In this document: positions 26,341-35,856 of the stretch, in pieces | How the letters are laid out: the number at the start of each line of letters is the position of its first letter | Numbering within the stretch: the first letter of the stretch is position 1 | Assembly (NCBI GenBank): GCA_945874895.1 | Contig: CAMCIC010000009.1 | Coordinates: 57,084 to 121,083, forward strand | Direction of reading: 5' to 3' | Length of the DNA: 64,000 nt | From: Akkermansia muciniphila | GTDB taxonomy: Bacteria > Verrucomicrobiota > Verrucomicrobiia > Verrucomicrobiales > Akkermansiaceae | Notes under the pieces: model-generated | Databases searched by the model: none | Seen by the model: only the letters and a program-made list of their open reading frames with translations | What the model was told of the DNA's origin: nothing | Program-made: the position numbers and the translations under genes

Positions 26341-29070
26341 TCATTCCAGCGGCGCAAGCAGATTGCGCAGAGTTGACGGATCCAGCCGAGCACTGCGATC
26401 CGCCTGAGCGAGCAGTGCGTTGGCAAGTTCTGCCTTTTCCTGTTGCAGCAGGTGGATGCGTTGTTCGACGGTGTTTTCGCACAGGAGTTTGTGCACGAAG
26501 ACAGGCTTGTCTTGGCCGATGCGATAGGCGCGGTCGGTGGCCTGCGCTTCGGCGGCTGGATTCCACCAAGGATCGTAGTGGATGACGGTATCGGCCGCTG
26601 TTAGGTTCAAACCCGTGCCTCCGGCTTTGAGCGAAATCAAAAACAGCGGCGCCTTGCCACTCTGGAATTGCTCCACCAATGCACCGCGGTGCTTGCTGTT
26701 CCCTGTGAGAATCAGATAGGGAATGCCTTGTTCTTGCAAATGGCGTTCGATGATTGCGAGCATACTGGTGAATTGCGAGAACAGCAGTATCCGGCGACCT
26801 TCCTCCAACAGGGTGCTCAGCAGCTCAGTGAGGAACTGCAGCTTCGCAGATTCAGTGATGTTGTGTGAAAACTCCGCAGGCAGCAGGGTGGGGTGGCAGC
26901 AGAGTTGGCGCAGTTTTAACAAGGCATCGAGGAAAAGGATCTGACTTTTTTCGATGCCGCGAGCAGCAATCGCATCGCGCACCCGCTTGTCCATGGTGGC
27001 GCGGATGGTTTCGTAGAGGTCTTTTTGGGGCGTGCTGAGTTCGATGAGGTGGACCAGAATCGTTTTAGGCGGAAGTTCTTTTGCGACTTGGTCTTTCGTG
27101 CGGCGCAGGATTAGCGGGGCGACGCGACGCTTCAGGGCCTCAAAGCGCGCCTGATCGCCCTGTTTTTCGATGGCTTTGCGGAAGCGCGAGTTGAAGGATT
27201 TTTCGTTGCCGAGGAACCCAGGCATGAGGAAGCGCATCAGGCTCCACAGCTCGCCGAGGTGGTTTTCCACCGGAGTGCCGGATAGACAAAGCCGGTGCCG
27301 AGCTTGCAATTTGCAGGCAGCCTGTGCGACCTGAGCGCGCGGGTTTTTGATGTATTGCGCTTCGTCGAGAATGACGAGGTGAAAGGCCTGGTCCTTGAGT
27401 TTTAGGATGTCGCGATGCAGCAATGCGTAGGAAGTGAGTACGACATCGGCATAGGGCATGCTGCGGAAATATTTTCCACGATCGGTCCCGCTGAGCACCA
27501 ACAAGCGCAATGAGGGTGCAAATTTGATGGCTTCGGAGCGCCAGTTTGATACGACCGATGTGGGGGCTATGACCAGCGAGGGCAAGCCGCCGGACCGGCC
27601 GCTTTCCTTTTCCGCCAGCAAGTGCGATAACGTCTGCATGGTTTTGCCCAGTCCCATGTCATCGGCGAGGATGCCGTGCAGTCCGTGACGCGCGAGAAAC
27701 TGCATCCAGCGGAATCCGGTGATCTGGTATTCTCGCATGGTAGCCTGCAGTCCCTGAGGTGCTGGTGTTTCCTCGATGCCGGAAAAGTCGCGCATTTTTT
27801 CGCGCAGCTCGATCAGAGCGGGAGGTGTGTCCAGTCCCAGCTCCTCGACTGCGCTCAGAGCCACCGCATCGAGCGCATGAATTCGCACTTGCCCTAGGTT
27901 CTGCGGATCGATCAATGCCACGAGGTGCTTGAGGATGGCACGCACGCGGCCTAAAGGAATTTTCAGCGCTGATCCGTCGGGCAAGGGCGCCAATACGAAT
28001 CCGCCATCGGGTCGATCCAAGGTTTCTGCTAGATAATCTTCCTCGATCAGCTTGGCGAGGATGGGCAGCAGGTCGTAGGGCTTACCGTTGACCTGGAAGC
28101 CGACCGAGAGCGAGAACCATCCGCCGTCGCCATCGATGGCGGTGAGGGATGTTTCCCAATCATCAGGCAGCGCGTCATAGACCTCATGACCCACGTTGTC
28201 GGTAAATGTAATTTGCCAACCGCGTTGCTGCAAGGTGGCGACGTGATAGGCGCGGAATTGATGCCAATACGAGGACGCTGCGGAAGGTGGCATGGCAGGA
28301 AGCCACGGATTATCAACGGGCATCTCGCGTTTTTGAGCCCCGTGCAGGAATCGTAGCATGGGTGAGGAATCAAAGGCGCTCAAACCGATTTCACGCATCG
28401 TCAGCGCGGCGATGACTTCACTCGCACGCTCGCGGCGTATGATCACCGTCTGGCCTTTGGCATCTTGCCTTCGGACCTCAAGTTCCGGATGTGAGGAAAA
28501 AAGCGGCAACTCGAATTCATCGTAAACAGCCACGGCACGGGCAAAGACCCATTCGGTCGGTTCTTTCTCGCCCAGATATTGGCAGATCATCGCTGCACTT
28601 CTGTCGCGCACCGGTTCGCGGCATACATCGAGCCGGAAGCGCGGCATCGTGACCAGTGTGGGGAAACTCGCATGATCCTGTGGCAGAAGATCACTCGCTT
28701 TGCCAAGAGCGAGCGGATTTTTCATGGCAGCCTGTTTGCCATCCACGGTTCGGAGCAGATTTTGTTGGATGGACAACGATTGCAATACAGCAGAAGCATG
28801 AATGCAAAAAAACGATACATGACAAGAACACGAGGTGTCAATCTCCCATCCTTCATTGACACGCCAGAAATTGATTTCGACGCGCACTGGGGGATGGGTA
28901 GTAAACGAGGCGGTCACGGTGAGATTGTCGGCATCGATCACATCCGCCTCCGTTTCCTCCAGGCTCCGCTCTTTCAGCAGCCTTCTTCCTCCTGCCAGTA
29001 TCTCTTCATCGAATCGATCCCGCCACTCCTCCAGCGTGAGCATTTCCTGAAGAGTGGCAAACGATGACAT
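26341..29070 (-). CDS. SWIM zinc finger / SNF2-family helicase
   Basis: 909 residues. A SWIM-type zinc motif (SCSCHVSFFCIHA, CxCx5CxH) is in the first 100 residues. The C-terminal half is a full SNF2 ATPase: DDMGLGKTMQTL (I), VILDEAQYIKN (II), LSGTPVENHL (III) and, in the second RecA lobe, SLKAGGTGLNLT and QATDRAYRIGQDKPV (V/VI). Such proteins are usual chromosomal bacterial Swi2/Snf2 remodellers or translocases on DNA or RNA polymerase, with no fixed role known. The middle (about 180-400) is a family-specific region. It is monocistronic; tRNA-Thr lies just upstream on the same strand. Confidence 0.92.
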   Translation of the reverse strand: MSSFATLQEMLTLEEWRDRFDEEILAGGRRLLKERSLEETEADVIDADNLTVTASFTTHPPVRVEINFWRVNEGWEIDTSCSCHVSFFCIHASAVLQSLSIQQNLLRTVDGKQAAMKNPLALGKASDLLPQDHASFPTLVTMPRFRLDVCREPVRDRSAAMICQYLGEKEPTEWVFARAVAVYDEFELPLFSSHPELEVRRQDAKGQTVIIRRERASEVIAALTMREIGLSAFDSSPMLRFLHGAQKREMPVDNPWLPAMPPSAASSYWHQFRAYHVATLQQRGWQITFTDNVGHEVYDALPDDWETSLTAIDGDGGWFSLSVGFQVNGKPYDLLPILAKLIEEDYLAETLDRPDGGFVLAPLPDGSALKIPLGRVRAILKHLVALIDPQNLGQVRIHALDAVALSAVEELGLDTPPALIELREKMRDFSGIEETPAPQGLQATMREYQITGFRWMQFLARHGLHGILADDMGLGKTMQTLSHLLAEKESGRSGGLPSLVIAPTSVVSNWRSEAIKFAPSLRLLVLSGTDRGKYFRSMPYADVVLTSYALLHRDILKLKDQAFHLVILDEAQYIKNPRAQVAQAACKLQARHRLCLSGTPVENHLGELWSLMRFLMPGFLGNEKSFNSRFRKAIEKQGDQARFEALKRRVAPLILRRTKDQVAKELPPKTILVHLIELSTPQKDLYETIRATMDKRVRDAIAARGIEKSQILFLDALLKLRQLCCHPTLLPAEFSHNITESAKLQFLTELLSTLLEEGRRILLFSQFTSMLAIIERHLQEQGIPYLILTGNSKHRGALVEQFQSGKAPLFLISLKAGGTGLNLTAADTVIHYDPWWNPAAEAQATDRAYRIGQDKPVFVHKLLCENTVEQRIHLLQQEKAELANALLAQADRSARLDPSTLRNLLAPLE

Positions 29071-29154
29071 GCGGGAAGGTTCAATCGAACGCGATTTTTT
29101 GACAAGTGTCGATTTTAGAACGCAAGCAACGCGGTGCGATGGATCGCTGAATCA

Positions 29155-29229
29155 TGGAGCCGCTGGTCGGATTTGAACCGACGACCTATTCATTACGAAT
29201 GAATTGCTCTACCCCTGAGCTACAGCGGC
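29155..29229 (-). tRNA. tRNA-Thr (CGT), CCA encoded
   Basis: Read on the minus strand from 29229: acceptor GCCGCTG pairs with CAGCGGC, the D arm is GCTC-AGGGGTA-GAGC, the anticodon arm ATTCA-TTCGTAA-TGAAT gives anticodon CGT, and the T arm is GTCGG-TTCAAAT-CCGAC. The discriminator is T and CCA is encoded at 29155-29157. It reads threonine codon ACG. No obvious terminator follows it before the helicase gene. Confidence 0.95.
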
Positions 29230-29304
29230 ATCGTGCAGATGCGGAGAAAACTTAAGGCAGACTTTTGGTCTTCCTGCAATCGAAAAATGATGAATTTCCT
29301 CAGC

Positions 29305-30351
29305 TCATGCAGGCCCTACACTCTCTCGCGGGGTGTAGATGGTAGGGTAAATCACCTGCCGCGCTTGTGCAAGTTCGGTGGAATCGCGGTGCTCGATTCG
29401 TTGGATGAGAAGGTCGGCCGCTTCTTGGGTGATTTTTTTGTAGCGTTGTCGAATCGAGCTGAGAGTGGTTGGCAGATATTCGCAAAGAGGGATGTCATCC
29501 ACGCCGACTATCGAGAGATCGCCCGGAACAGAGAGGCCTGCCTCCACCGCAGCGCGCATGCAGCCCACGGCGGCGATGTCATTCATGGCCACCATGGCGG
29601 TGGGGCGGTTCTTCTCCGTGGCTACCAGGAAATCCTGAAACGTTTGGTATGCCTGATCGATGCGATGCCCCGTTTGCAACAGATGAACGGATGAGCGGGG
29701 TATGCCGGCCTTGGCCAAAAGATTTTGAAACAACTCCGAGCGCGATCCATCATAGGTGCCAGCAGCCTGCGCGCTTAGGAAGGCAAATCGTTTGTGACCT
29801 CGCGCCAACAGGTCTTTCACCGCGTCCTGCAGCCCTTGGGTGAAATCACTCAAAACCGCATCAGTGGGCAGTGCGATTTCAGGAACGCCGTTGCCCAATA
29901 CGACAACCGACATCTTTTTCTCGAACATCGTTGCCAACTCATTGCGGTAGGTTTCGTTGTTGCTCAACCACATGACAGTGCCGTCCACCTCCATATCGGC
30001 CAACTCGTGCAGCAGGTGTTTTTCCCGTTCGGGTGAGGAACGGCAGCTTTCCACGAGCAAGTCGTATCCCCTAGCTTCCACTGCGGCCTCAAGCTCATCG
30101 GCGATTGTGCAGAAAAACGGATTGGTCACGTCTTGAATGATAAGACCTATCGTGTGAAAACGACCTGATCGCAGAGCTCGTGCGGTTTTGTTAGGGCGGT
30201 AACCCATTTCCGCGGCGGCGGCAAAAACACGCTCCTCGGTTTCCTTAGAGGCCCACGAATTTGGGCGTCGATTGAGTATGGTCGATGCGGTATTCACCGC
30301 AACCCCTGCTCTGGCTGCGACATCCTTGAGGCGTATACGGGTGCTCATCAA
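29305..30351 (-). CDS. LacI-family transcriptional regulator
   Basis: 348 residues. The N-terminal helix-turn-helix RLKDVAARAGVAVNTAS with a hinge helix (NKTARALRSGR) is typical of LacI/GalR repressors. A periplasmic-binding-protein-like effector domain follows (IGLIIQDVTNPFF, VVLGNG, PTAMVAMNDIAAVG, VGVDDIPLCEYLPTTLSSIRQ given here in parts). The effector is probably a sugar. It sits next to malQ in the same orientation with 83 bases between, and heads the carbohydrate region, so local glycan genes are likely targets. The start may be 30351 or the adjacent ATG 30348. Confidence 0.92.
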   Translation of the reverse strand: MMSTRIRLKDVAARAGVAVNTASTILNRRPNSWASKETEERVFAAAAEMGYRPNKTARALRSGRFHTIGLIIQDVTNPFFCTIADELEAAVEARGYDLLVESCRSSPEREKHLLHELADMEVDGTVMWLSNNETYRNELATMFEKKMSVVVLGNGVPEIALPTDAVLSDFTQGLQDAVKDLLARGHKRFAFLSAQAAGTYDGSRSELFQNLLAKAGIPRSSVHLLQTGHRIDQAYQTFQDFLVATEKNRPTAMVAMNDIAAVGCMRAAVEAGLSVPGDLSIVGVDDIPLCEYLPTTLSSIRQRYKKITQEAADLLIQRIEHRDSTELAQARQVIYPTIYTPRESVGPA

Positions 30352-30434
30352 GGCGAGACAAGAAGATTCTTATGAGGCGGGCAAGAAAAATGCGGTTTCG
30401 GCAGGAAGACAAATGACGGATTATGACACAGTCC

Positions 30435-32159
30435 TCACGGTGGCGGAGTCAGACCACGATTTTTTTCGAGGCATAAACGGAGTTGTGCTAGGTCCGCTTG
30501 GAAGCTCGGATCGTTTCGCATTCGGGAGCAAGTGAAAGGCAGTCGGAAGCTCCAGTTCTCCGCGTTCACGGTGCCGGGCTTGTTGTAGCGGTTCGTGAGA
30601 CCGAAGACATCGGTAATCATCAGCGTCACGTAGCGAGATCGTGAAGCAAGCAGGGCGTCGAGCAGTTGCCACCGGATGGGGAAATCATACGCTGGGGGAT
30701 TTTCGGGATCGATCAAGATACCACCGAACTCTGCCATGAGACGAATGCTCTCCCTTGCTTTCTGTTGCTCTTCGGGTTCCACCGATCTGGCTCCTACAGC
30801 GTCCAGGCGGTATGATTCCCATAACGCAGCCATGGGATCGTGATCGTGGGTGGCAAATGTGGCAAAAGAGCATTCGGGGAAACGCGAGCCTTTTACAACC
30901 TGACCTTGATCCGAATCCCAATGCGGGATGCGGAAGCCGGCGATGTCGAGTGATTCCAGATGTGGACGCACGTATTCCGGCACGCATCCGAGGTCTTCGC
31001 CCACGATTTGCGCCTCTCCGACCGCCGCTATGAGGGCGCGCAGACGTTTGTCGCCATCATCGCGGTTGGCTGCTCGATTTTCTTCCGATTCATCATCACG
31101 CCACGCCCATTGCGGCAAATGACCGCCCGTGAGGCGGGATGCTTCCTCCGCCGTGAGATCGAGGAATTCCGCATTTCTGTTAGGGTGCCATGGAAAGGCA
31201 TACATCCGATAAAAGCCGAGAATGTGATCAATGCGAAAGATGTGGAAAATTTCAGTGAGTTTTTGCACGCGTTGTTTCCACCAACTGGAGTCACTTTGCT
31301 CCAGAAAGTCCCAGCGATACAGCGGCACGCCCCAGTTCTGCCCCCAGCGCTGGATGAAGCGATCATGCTTGAACATGGTCTCGGGTGGTGCGCCGCCGAA
31401 CCAGGAGAGATCGAAAATTTCTGGCTGAAAAAACACATCAGCAGAGTAGTAAGAGATACCGATGGGGACATCACCCATGAGTTTGACACCGCACTGGTCG
31501 GCGTGTTTGCGCACCTGCCGCCATTGACGAAAACAGAGCCATTGCACCCATGCGTGAAAATCCAACTCCTCTTGCACCACATCTCTACGCTCGATCAGTT
31601 GTCGGTCAAAATACTCTCGTGCCCGTGCTGCATGGCAGAATGCAGCGGGCCATTGGTCCCATTGCTCGGAGCCCCCAGCCTGATCCATGAGCCAGCGATA
31701 CAGAATGAAATTGCCTAGCCATGATGCCTCGTTTTTTTGGAATAATTGAAAATCGCACTTTTCCTGCGAAAAATCTCCGCTCAAAAACCGCGCATAGCCG
31801 ATCTGTAGCAGATCGTTTTTGCAAGCGCGCACCTTGGTGTAATCGACCATCTGAGCATCCATCACTTCCGCGCCTAACAATTTCCGTGCTTGAGAAAATT
31901 CGTTTTCCTCCAGCCCGGGAATTTCTTCCATCGTCAGATAAAGGGGCTCCAGTGCCACCGAGGAAATCGCGTTGTAGGGGCTTTCGTCCGAGCCGTTATG
32001 ATGGATGGGGAGCAGTTGCAAAAATCCCACACCCGTCTCTGCGGCCCAGTCCATCCACTCGATCAGCGCCCGTGTGTCGCCAATACCCAAATCGCCATCG
32101 CGACGCGCAGAAAAGGCCGGAAGCAACACGCCGGCAAGGCGGGGGCGAGATGAATTCAT
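30435..32159 (-). CDS. malQ: 4-alpha-glucanotransferase (GH77)
   Basis: 574 residues, within the normal range for amylomaltase. It transfers alpha-1,4-glucan chains in maltodextrin and glycogen use. Landmarks are SPYNAISSVAL near the N-terminus, MGDVPIGI, FRIDHILGFYRMY with the catalytic nucleophile aspartate, IVGEDLGCVPEYV with the acid/base glutamate, and TFATHDHDPMAALW with the third carboxylate. It lies upstream of the lacI-type gene on the same strand and could be in one unit with it. ATG 32159. Confidence 0.93.
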   Translation of the reverse strand: MNSSRPRLAGVLLPAFSARRDGDLGIGDTRALIEWMDWAAETGVGFLQLLPIHHNGSDESPYNAISSVALEPLYLTMEEIPGLEENEFSQARKLLGAEVMDAQMVDYTKVRACKNDLLQIGYARFLSGDFSQEKCDFQLFQKNEASWLGNFILYRWLMDQAGGSEQWDQWPAAFCHAARAREYFDRQLIERRDVVQEELDFHAWVQWLCFRQWRQVRKHADQCGVKLMGDVPIGISYYSADVFFQPEIFDLSWFGGAPPETMFKHDRFIQRWGQNWGVPLYRWDFLEQSDSSWWKQRVQKLTEIFHIFRIDHILGFYRMYAFPWHPNRNAEFLDLTAEEASRLTGGHLPQWAWRDDESEENRAANRDDGDKRLRALIAAVGEAQIVGEDLGCVPEYVRPHLESLDIAGFRIPHWDSDQGQVVKGSRFPECSFATFATHDHDPMAALWESYRLDAVGARSVEPEEQQKARESIRLMAEFGGILIDPENPPAYDFPIRWQLLDALLASRSRYVTLMITDVFGLTNRYNKPGTVNAENWSFRLPFTCSRMRNDPSFQADLAQLRLCLEKNRGLTPPP

Positions 32160-32265
32160 CGCTTTCTATGATGCGAACACGGTAGTTTCTGACAAGCACA
32201 TAGTCCGTGAGATCGTTGAAGGTTTTTCATGGTGATTCACGAAATGCCTGAAAAAACAGCGCAAA

Positions 32266-33390
32266 ATGATTGACGATGGATTGGCAGAATTCATGTTCTT
32301 TGTGATGCGTGAACAACGACTTTTGAACGTGCGTGGAGTGCTGACGATCGTCTGCTCCGCGATACTGGGCCTGCCAAGTGCCAGCTCTGCATTTCAGCCG
32401 ATGAGTCCGCTCGGCTGTTGCGCCGTTTCTCGTGCGGAAAATCCCGTAGTGAATGCGGATCAAACCGTGATCATACTTTGGGATAAAGAACGCCAGACGC
32501 AGCACTTCATCCGCAAGGCAGATTTCAAGACGGATGCCAGCGACATTGGATTTCTCGTGCCTTCACCTTCGCGGCCGGAATTGTCGGAATCAGGAAATGC
32601 GGCATTCGCCTTGCTGGATCGCATCACCATGCCACCGCCCCAGAGCGGTGGCGGGTTTCCGTTAGGTTGTGCCGCACAAGCACCGACGAACTCGTTAGCG
32701 TATGGCGTGAGGGTGGTGGAGGAAAAACGGGTAGCGGGCTTCGACGCCACGATACTCACTGCTAGATCGGGCGAAGATCTGGTGCAGTGGCTCAAGAAAA
32801 ACGGCTATGCGTATTCGCCCGCTGTCGCCGAGTGGGCGAAACCTTATCTCGGTGGCACCTGGCATTTCACCGCACTCAAGGTGGCGAAAGATCAAGCGAC
32901 CGCCACACAAAACACCGTGAAGGCTGCGGCCCTACGCATCAGCTTCCGCACCGATCAACCGCTTTTTCCCTATCGCGAACCAGAGTCCTCTGAGTCCAGT
33001 CAACAGCTCGGGGCAAAAAAACGGCTGCTGCGGATCTACTTTATGGCTGAGACCCAGTATGAGGGGAAGATCGACGGGACAAAACGCTGGAGCGGTAAAG
33101 CCTTGTGGTCGGGCGATATCACCTCACATCGGACCGAGTTATTGTCGGCTTTACAACTTCCACCATCCACCGGGCCATCGCGTTGGTGGCTTACGAAAAT
33201 CGATGACCAATGGCCCTACGAAAAAGCCGCTGGCGATGTGTATTTTTCACCAGCGGCCCGAGAAAAAAGTTTCAACCTCAGTGCGGCATCGACCAGCAAG
33301 ACCATCGAGCTCAGCGGCCTCACGTTGGTCGCGCTTTTCTCGTGGACCTTATTGAGGAAGCGCTCCCAAAGGATCAATTCAACATGTTGA
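32266..33390 (+). CDS. DUF2330 family secreted protein with C-terminal membrane anchor
   Basis: 374 residues. A signal peptide (VLTIVCSAILGLPSASSAF) is followed by GCCAVSR and NADQTVIILWDKERQTQHFI, the start of the DUF2330 family, whose members keep several cysteines near the N-terminus and are of unknown function. A predicted C-terminal membrane helix (LSGLTLVALFSWTLL followed by RKRSQR) would anchor it with the bulk in the periplasm. The start could be ATG 32266 or a later ATG at 32293 nearer to the signal peptide. A REP-like repeat begins directly after its stop codon. Confidence 0.75.
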   Translation: MIDDGLAEFMFFVMREQRLLNVRGVLTIVCSAILGLPSASSAFQPMSPLGCCAVSRAENPVVNADQTVIILWDKERQTQHFIRKADFKTDASDIGFLVPSPSRPELSESGNAAFALLDRITMPPPQSGGGFPLGCAAQAPTNSLAYGVRVVEEKRVAGFDATILTARSGEDLVQWLKKNGYAYSPAVAEWAKPYLGGTWHFTALKVAKDQATATQNTVKAAALRISFRTDQPLFPYREPESSESSQQLGAKKRLLRIYFMAETQYEGKIDGTKRWSGKALWSGDITSHRTELLSALQLPPSTGPSRWWLTKIDDQWPYEKAAGDVYFSPAAREKSFNLSAASTSKTIELSGLTLVALFSWTLLRKRSQRINSTC

Positions 33391-33394
33391 TCAA

Positions 33395-33454
33395 TGGAGC
33401 GCGGACCTCCCGGTCCGCACGTCTTATCAAGAGCAGACTAAAGTCCACGCTCCA
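33395..33454. repeat. REP-like palindromic element
   Basis: A 60-base element between the DUF2330 gene and the sugar kinase gene. Its ends are inverted repeats TGGAGCG (33395-33401) and CGCTCCA (33448-33454). Nested inside is a strong hairpin GCGGACC-TCCC-GGTCCGC (33401-33418). Hairpin plus terminal inverted repeats in an intergenic gap between two converging genes is typical of REP/MITE-like extragenic repeats. Only one copy is in the window. Confidence 0.6.
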
Positions 33455-33471
33455 ATGAGAAACCTCTCCCA

Positions 33472-34569
33472 TTATCGATCCACCCGCGCCGACCCACCGC
33501 CGACGAGTTTTTTCACTTCGTCGAGTGTGGCCATTGAGGTATCGCCGGGGGTGGTCATCGCTAGTGCACCGTGGGCGGCACCGTAATCGACCGCCAGTGC
33601 GGCGTCATTGAATTCCAGGAAGCCATAGGCCAGGCCGCTGGCAAAGGAATCGCCGCCGCCGACGCGGTCGTAGATTTCCATTTTCGGACGCTGGATGGAC
33701 TCGAAGAATTGGCCATCGTGCCAGCACACCGCCGCCCAGTCATTGATGGTGGCGCTGTGCACATCGCGCAGGGTGGTGGCGACGACCTGGAAGTTGGTGA
33801 AATCTTTCACCACGCGGTCGATCATGTTCTTGAAGTGCTCCACGTTGATGCCGGTGATGTGCTCGCTCACGCCCTCCACCTCAAAGCCGAGACAGGCAGT
33901 GAAGTCTTCTTCGTTGCCGATCATCACATCGACGTAGCGGGCGATCTCGCGATTGACTTCCTGGGCTTTCGCCTGGCCACCGATGGATTTCCATAGGCTG
34001 GGGCGATAGTTCAGGTCGTAGGAAACGATGGTGCCGTATTCTTTGGCTTTTTTGCATGCCTCCAGCACCACGGCGGCGGTGGTTTCGGAAAGAGCGGCGA
34101 AGATGCCACCGGTGTGGAACCAGCGGGCTCCATATTTGCCGAAGACTTCATCCCAATCGATGTCGCCGGGCTTGAGTTGGCTGGCGGCGGTGTTGCCGCG
34201 ATCGCTGGTGCCCTTGGCACCGCGAATGCCGAAACCGCGTTCGGTGAAATTCAGGCCGTTGCGGACATCGCGACCGATGCCGTCGAACTTCCGCCACTGG
34301 ATGAAACGGGTATCCACGCCGCCTTGCAGGATGAAGTCCTCGATCAAACGACCCACATCATTTTCCGCAAAAGCGGTGACCACGGCGGCACGCTTGCCGA
34401 AGCAGCGACGCATGCCACGGGCGACGTTGTATTCGCCACCGCCTTCCCAGGCTTGGAACTGGCGGGTGGTGCGGACGCGGCCGTCGCCGGGATCGAGACG
34501 CAGCATGATTTCGCCCAGCGAAATGATATCGTAGGCGCAGGAGTCGGCGGATTTGATTACGAGGCTCAT
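33472..34569 (-). CDS. PfkB-family sugar kinase, probably 2-keto-3-deoxygluconate kinase
   Basis: 365 residues of the ribokinase/PfkB fold. DIISLGEIMLRLDP at the start, WEGGGEYNVARGM in the substrate region, SYDLNYRPSLWK, GNEEDF, and DRVGGGDSFASGLAYG, which carries the catalytic aspartate and anion hole. SLGEIMLRL, NYRPSLW and the overall layout fit KDG kinases, which phosphorylate 2-keto-3-deoxygluconate from uronate breakdown. The upstream gene on the same strand encodes a 2-hydroxyacid dehydrogenase 21 bases away, so both form an operon. Fructokinase-like activity cannot be excluded. Confidence 0.85.
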   Translation of the reverse strand: MSLVIKSADSCAYDIISLGEIMLRLDPGDGRVRTTRQFQAWEGGGEYNVARGMRRCFGKRAAVVTAFAENDVGRLIEDFILQGGVDTRFIQWRKFDGIGRDVRNGLNFTERGFGIRGAKGTSDRGNTAASQLKPGDIDWDEVFGKYGARWFHTGGIFAALSETTAAVVLEACKKAKEYGTIVSYDLNYRPSLWKSIGGQAKAQEVNREIARYVDVMIGNEEDFTACLGFEVEGVSEHITGINVEHFKNMIDRVVKDFTNFQVVATTLRDVHSATINDWAAVCWHDGQFFESIQRPKMEIYDRVGGGDSFASGLAYGFLEFNDAALAVDYGAAHGALAMTTPGDTSMATLDEVKKLVGGGSARVDR

Positions 34570-34590
34570 AGTAGTTGTTAGGAAAAAATG

Positions 34591-35568
34591 TTATTCAGCG
34601 GAAGAAACGATGCCATTGGCGCAGAAAACTGGGCCGCTGCCGTTGAGGAAATTCACGAGGTTGCTCAGTGCCTTCATCGCTTGGCGTGGCACGCTTTCAT
34701 AGGTGCGGGAACCAACGTGGGCGGTGACGAGAACCTTCGGGTGGCGCAGCATCGGATCATCGGCAGCAGGCGGCTCCTGTTCCATCACGTCGGTGGCATA
34801 GCCGGCGAGTTTGCCGGAATCCAGTGCCGCGAGGATGGCAGCGGCATCGGCGAGCTCACCGCGGCCGGTATTGACGATCACCGCTCCTTCGGGCAACAGC
34901 GCGAGACGCTCGGCATTGATGAGATGTTTCGTGTCGGCAGCGAGTTTCGTGTGAGGGCTGATGATGTCGCAGGTGGCGAAAATCGAGTCGATCGAATCAT
35001 GGCGAATCACGCCGTATTGTTGACAAAATTCCTCGGGCCAGAAATTCCCGTAGCCGTGCACTTCCATGCCGAAGGCCTTAGCACGGATGATCACTTCCTG
35101 CCCGATGCGACCGAGACCAATGACACCGATTTTTTTCGCCCACAGCTCGTGGCCGGTAAGACGCAGCCATTCGCCCTTGCGCGTGGCATCCACGCTGGGG
35201 ATGAGATTTTTCACCAATGCCAGCAACAGGCAGAAGGTGTGTTCGGCCACGGTGGTATGATTGACACCTGGCGTGAACATGACGGGGATGTTCTTTTCCT
35301 TGGTGGCGGCGAAGTCGATCTTGTCGAGGCCGATGCCATACTTGGAAATGACTTTCAGTCGAGGTCCGCACTTGTCCAGCACCGCGCGGGTAATGGCGTC
35401 ATCGCCGCAGAGAAAGGCATCGAAGTCGCCCGCCAGCTCCAACATGCGTGCCTCGCTGAGCGGTCCGCGCTCGCGCACGACTTCATATCCTTGGCTGGCA
35501 AGAAGCTCATGGTGAGGTCCCGGGGTGTCTTGGAAACTGCAAGTGGTCAGCAATACGCGTGTGCTCAT
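34591..35568 (-). CDS. D-2-hydroxyacid dehydrogenase (SerA-like)
   Basis: 325 residues, NAD-dependent. The Rossmann motif is IGVIGLGRIGQEV. The catalytic triad is visible as Arg in VNTGRGELAD, Glu in DVMEQEPP and His in VTAHVGSRT, the D-isomer 2-hydroxyacid dehydrogenase arrangement. It lacks the extra C-terminal regulatory domain of long SerA proteins. Lying just upstream of the KDG-kinase-like gene, it is more likely a 2-keto-gluconate/glyoxylate-type reductase for sugar acid metabolism than a serine-pathway enzyme; this is inference from context. ATG 35568. Confidence 0.87.
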   Translation of the reverse strand: MSTRVLLTTCSFQDTPGPHHELLASQGYEVVRERGPLSEARMLELAGDFDAFLCGDDAITRAVLDKCGPRLKVISKYGIGLDKIDFAATKEKNIPVMFTPGVNHTTVAEHTFCLLLALVKNLIPSVDATRKGEWLRLTGHELWAKKIGVIGLGRIGQEVIIRAKAFGMEVHGYGNFWPEEFCQQYGVIRHDSIDSIFATCDIISPHTKLAADTKHLINAERLALLPEGAVIVNTGRGELADAAAILAALDSGKLAGYATDVMEQEPPAADDPMLRHPKVLVTAHVGSRTYESVPRQAMKALSNLVNFLNGSGPVFCANGIVSSAE

Positions 35569-35856
35569 AAGTTGTATGACAAATGCTAGGAAGGGGCGAC
35601 TCCGTCGTCAAGCAAAAGTATCATGGAATTCTCGCAGGCAGGGCGATCAAACCAGCAAACCAGCGACACAGCGGTCAGACGACCCTACGCGAAATATGAG
35701 GCCCGGGAAGGCGGATCTGACCAACCTGCTAACCGCCCTGAGTCGAAGTCGGAGGGTAGCGACAAACCTCAACCTGAAGCGGGGTAGCGATCTCGGTAGT
35801 GGGTGCCAGGTTTCATCGTTGATAGAATCCATGGGTTCGATGGGTAGTTTTCCGGG

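Noticed and set aside
34588..35589. 333-codon frame on the plus strand
   Set aside because: Exactly antisense to the 2-hydroxyacid dehydrogenase gene, which has full catalytic motifs; the product has no recognisable domain and arises from codon bias.
35590..35856. 111-codon frame at 35525-35860 in the gap before the ThuA gene
   Set aside because: It begins inside the dehydrogenase gene on the other strand, has a basic, low-complexity product and overlaps the ThuA start; no family or ribosome-binding site supports it.
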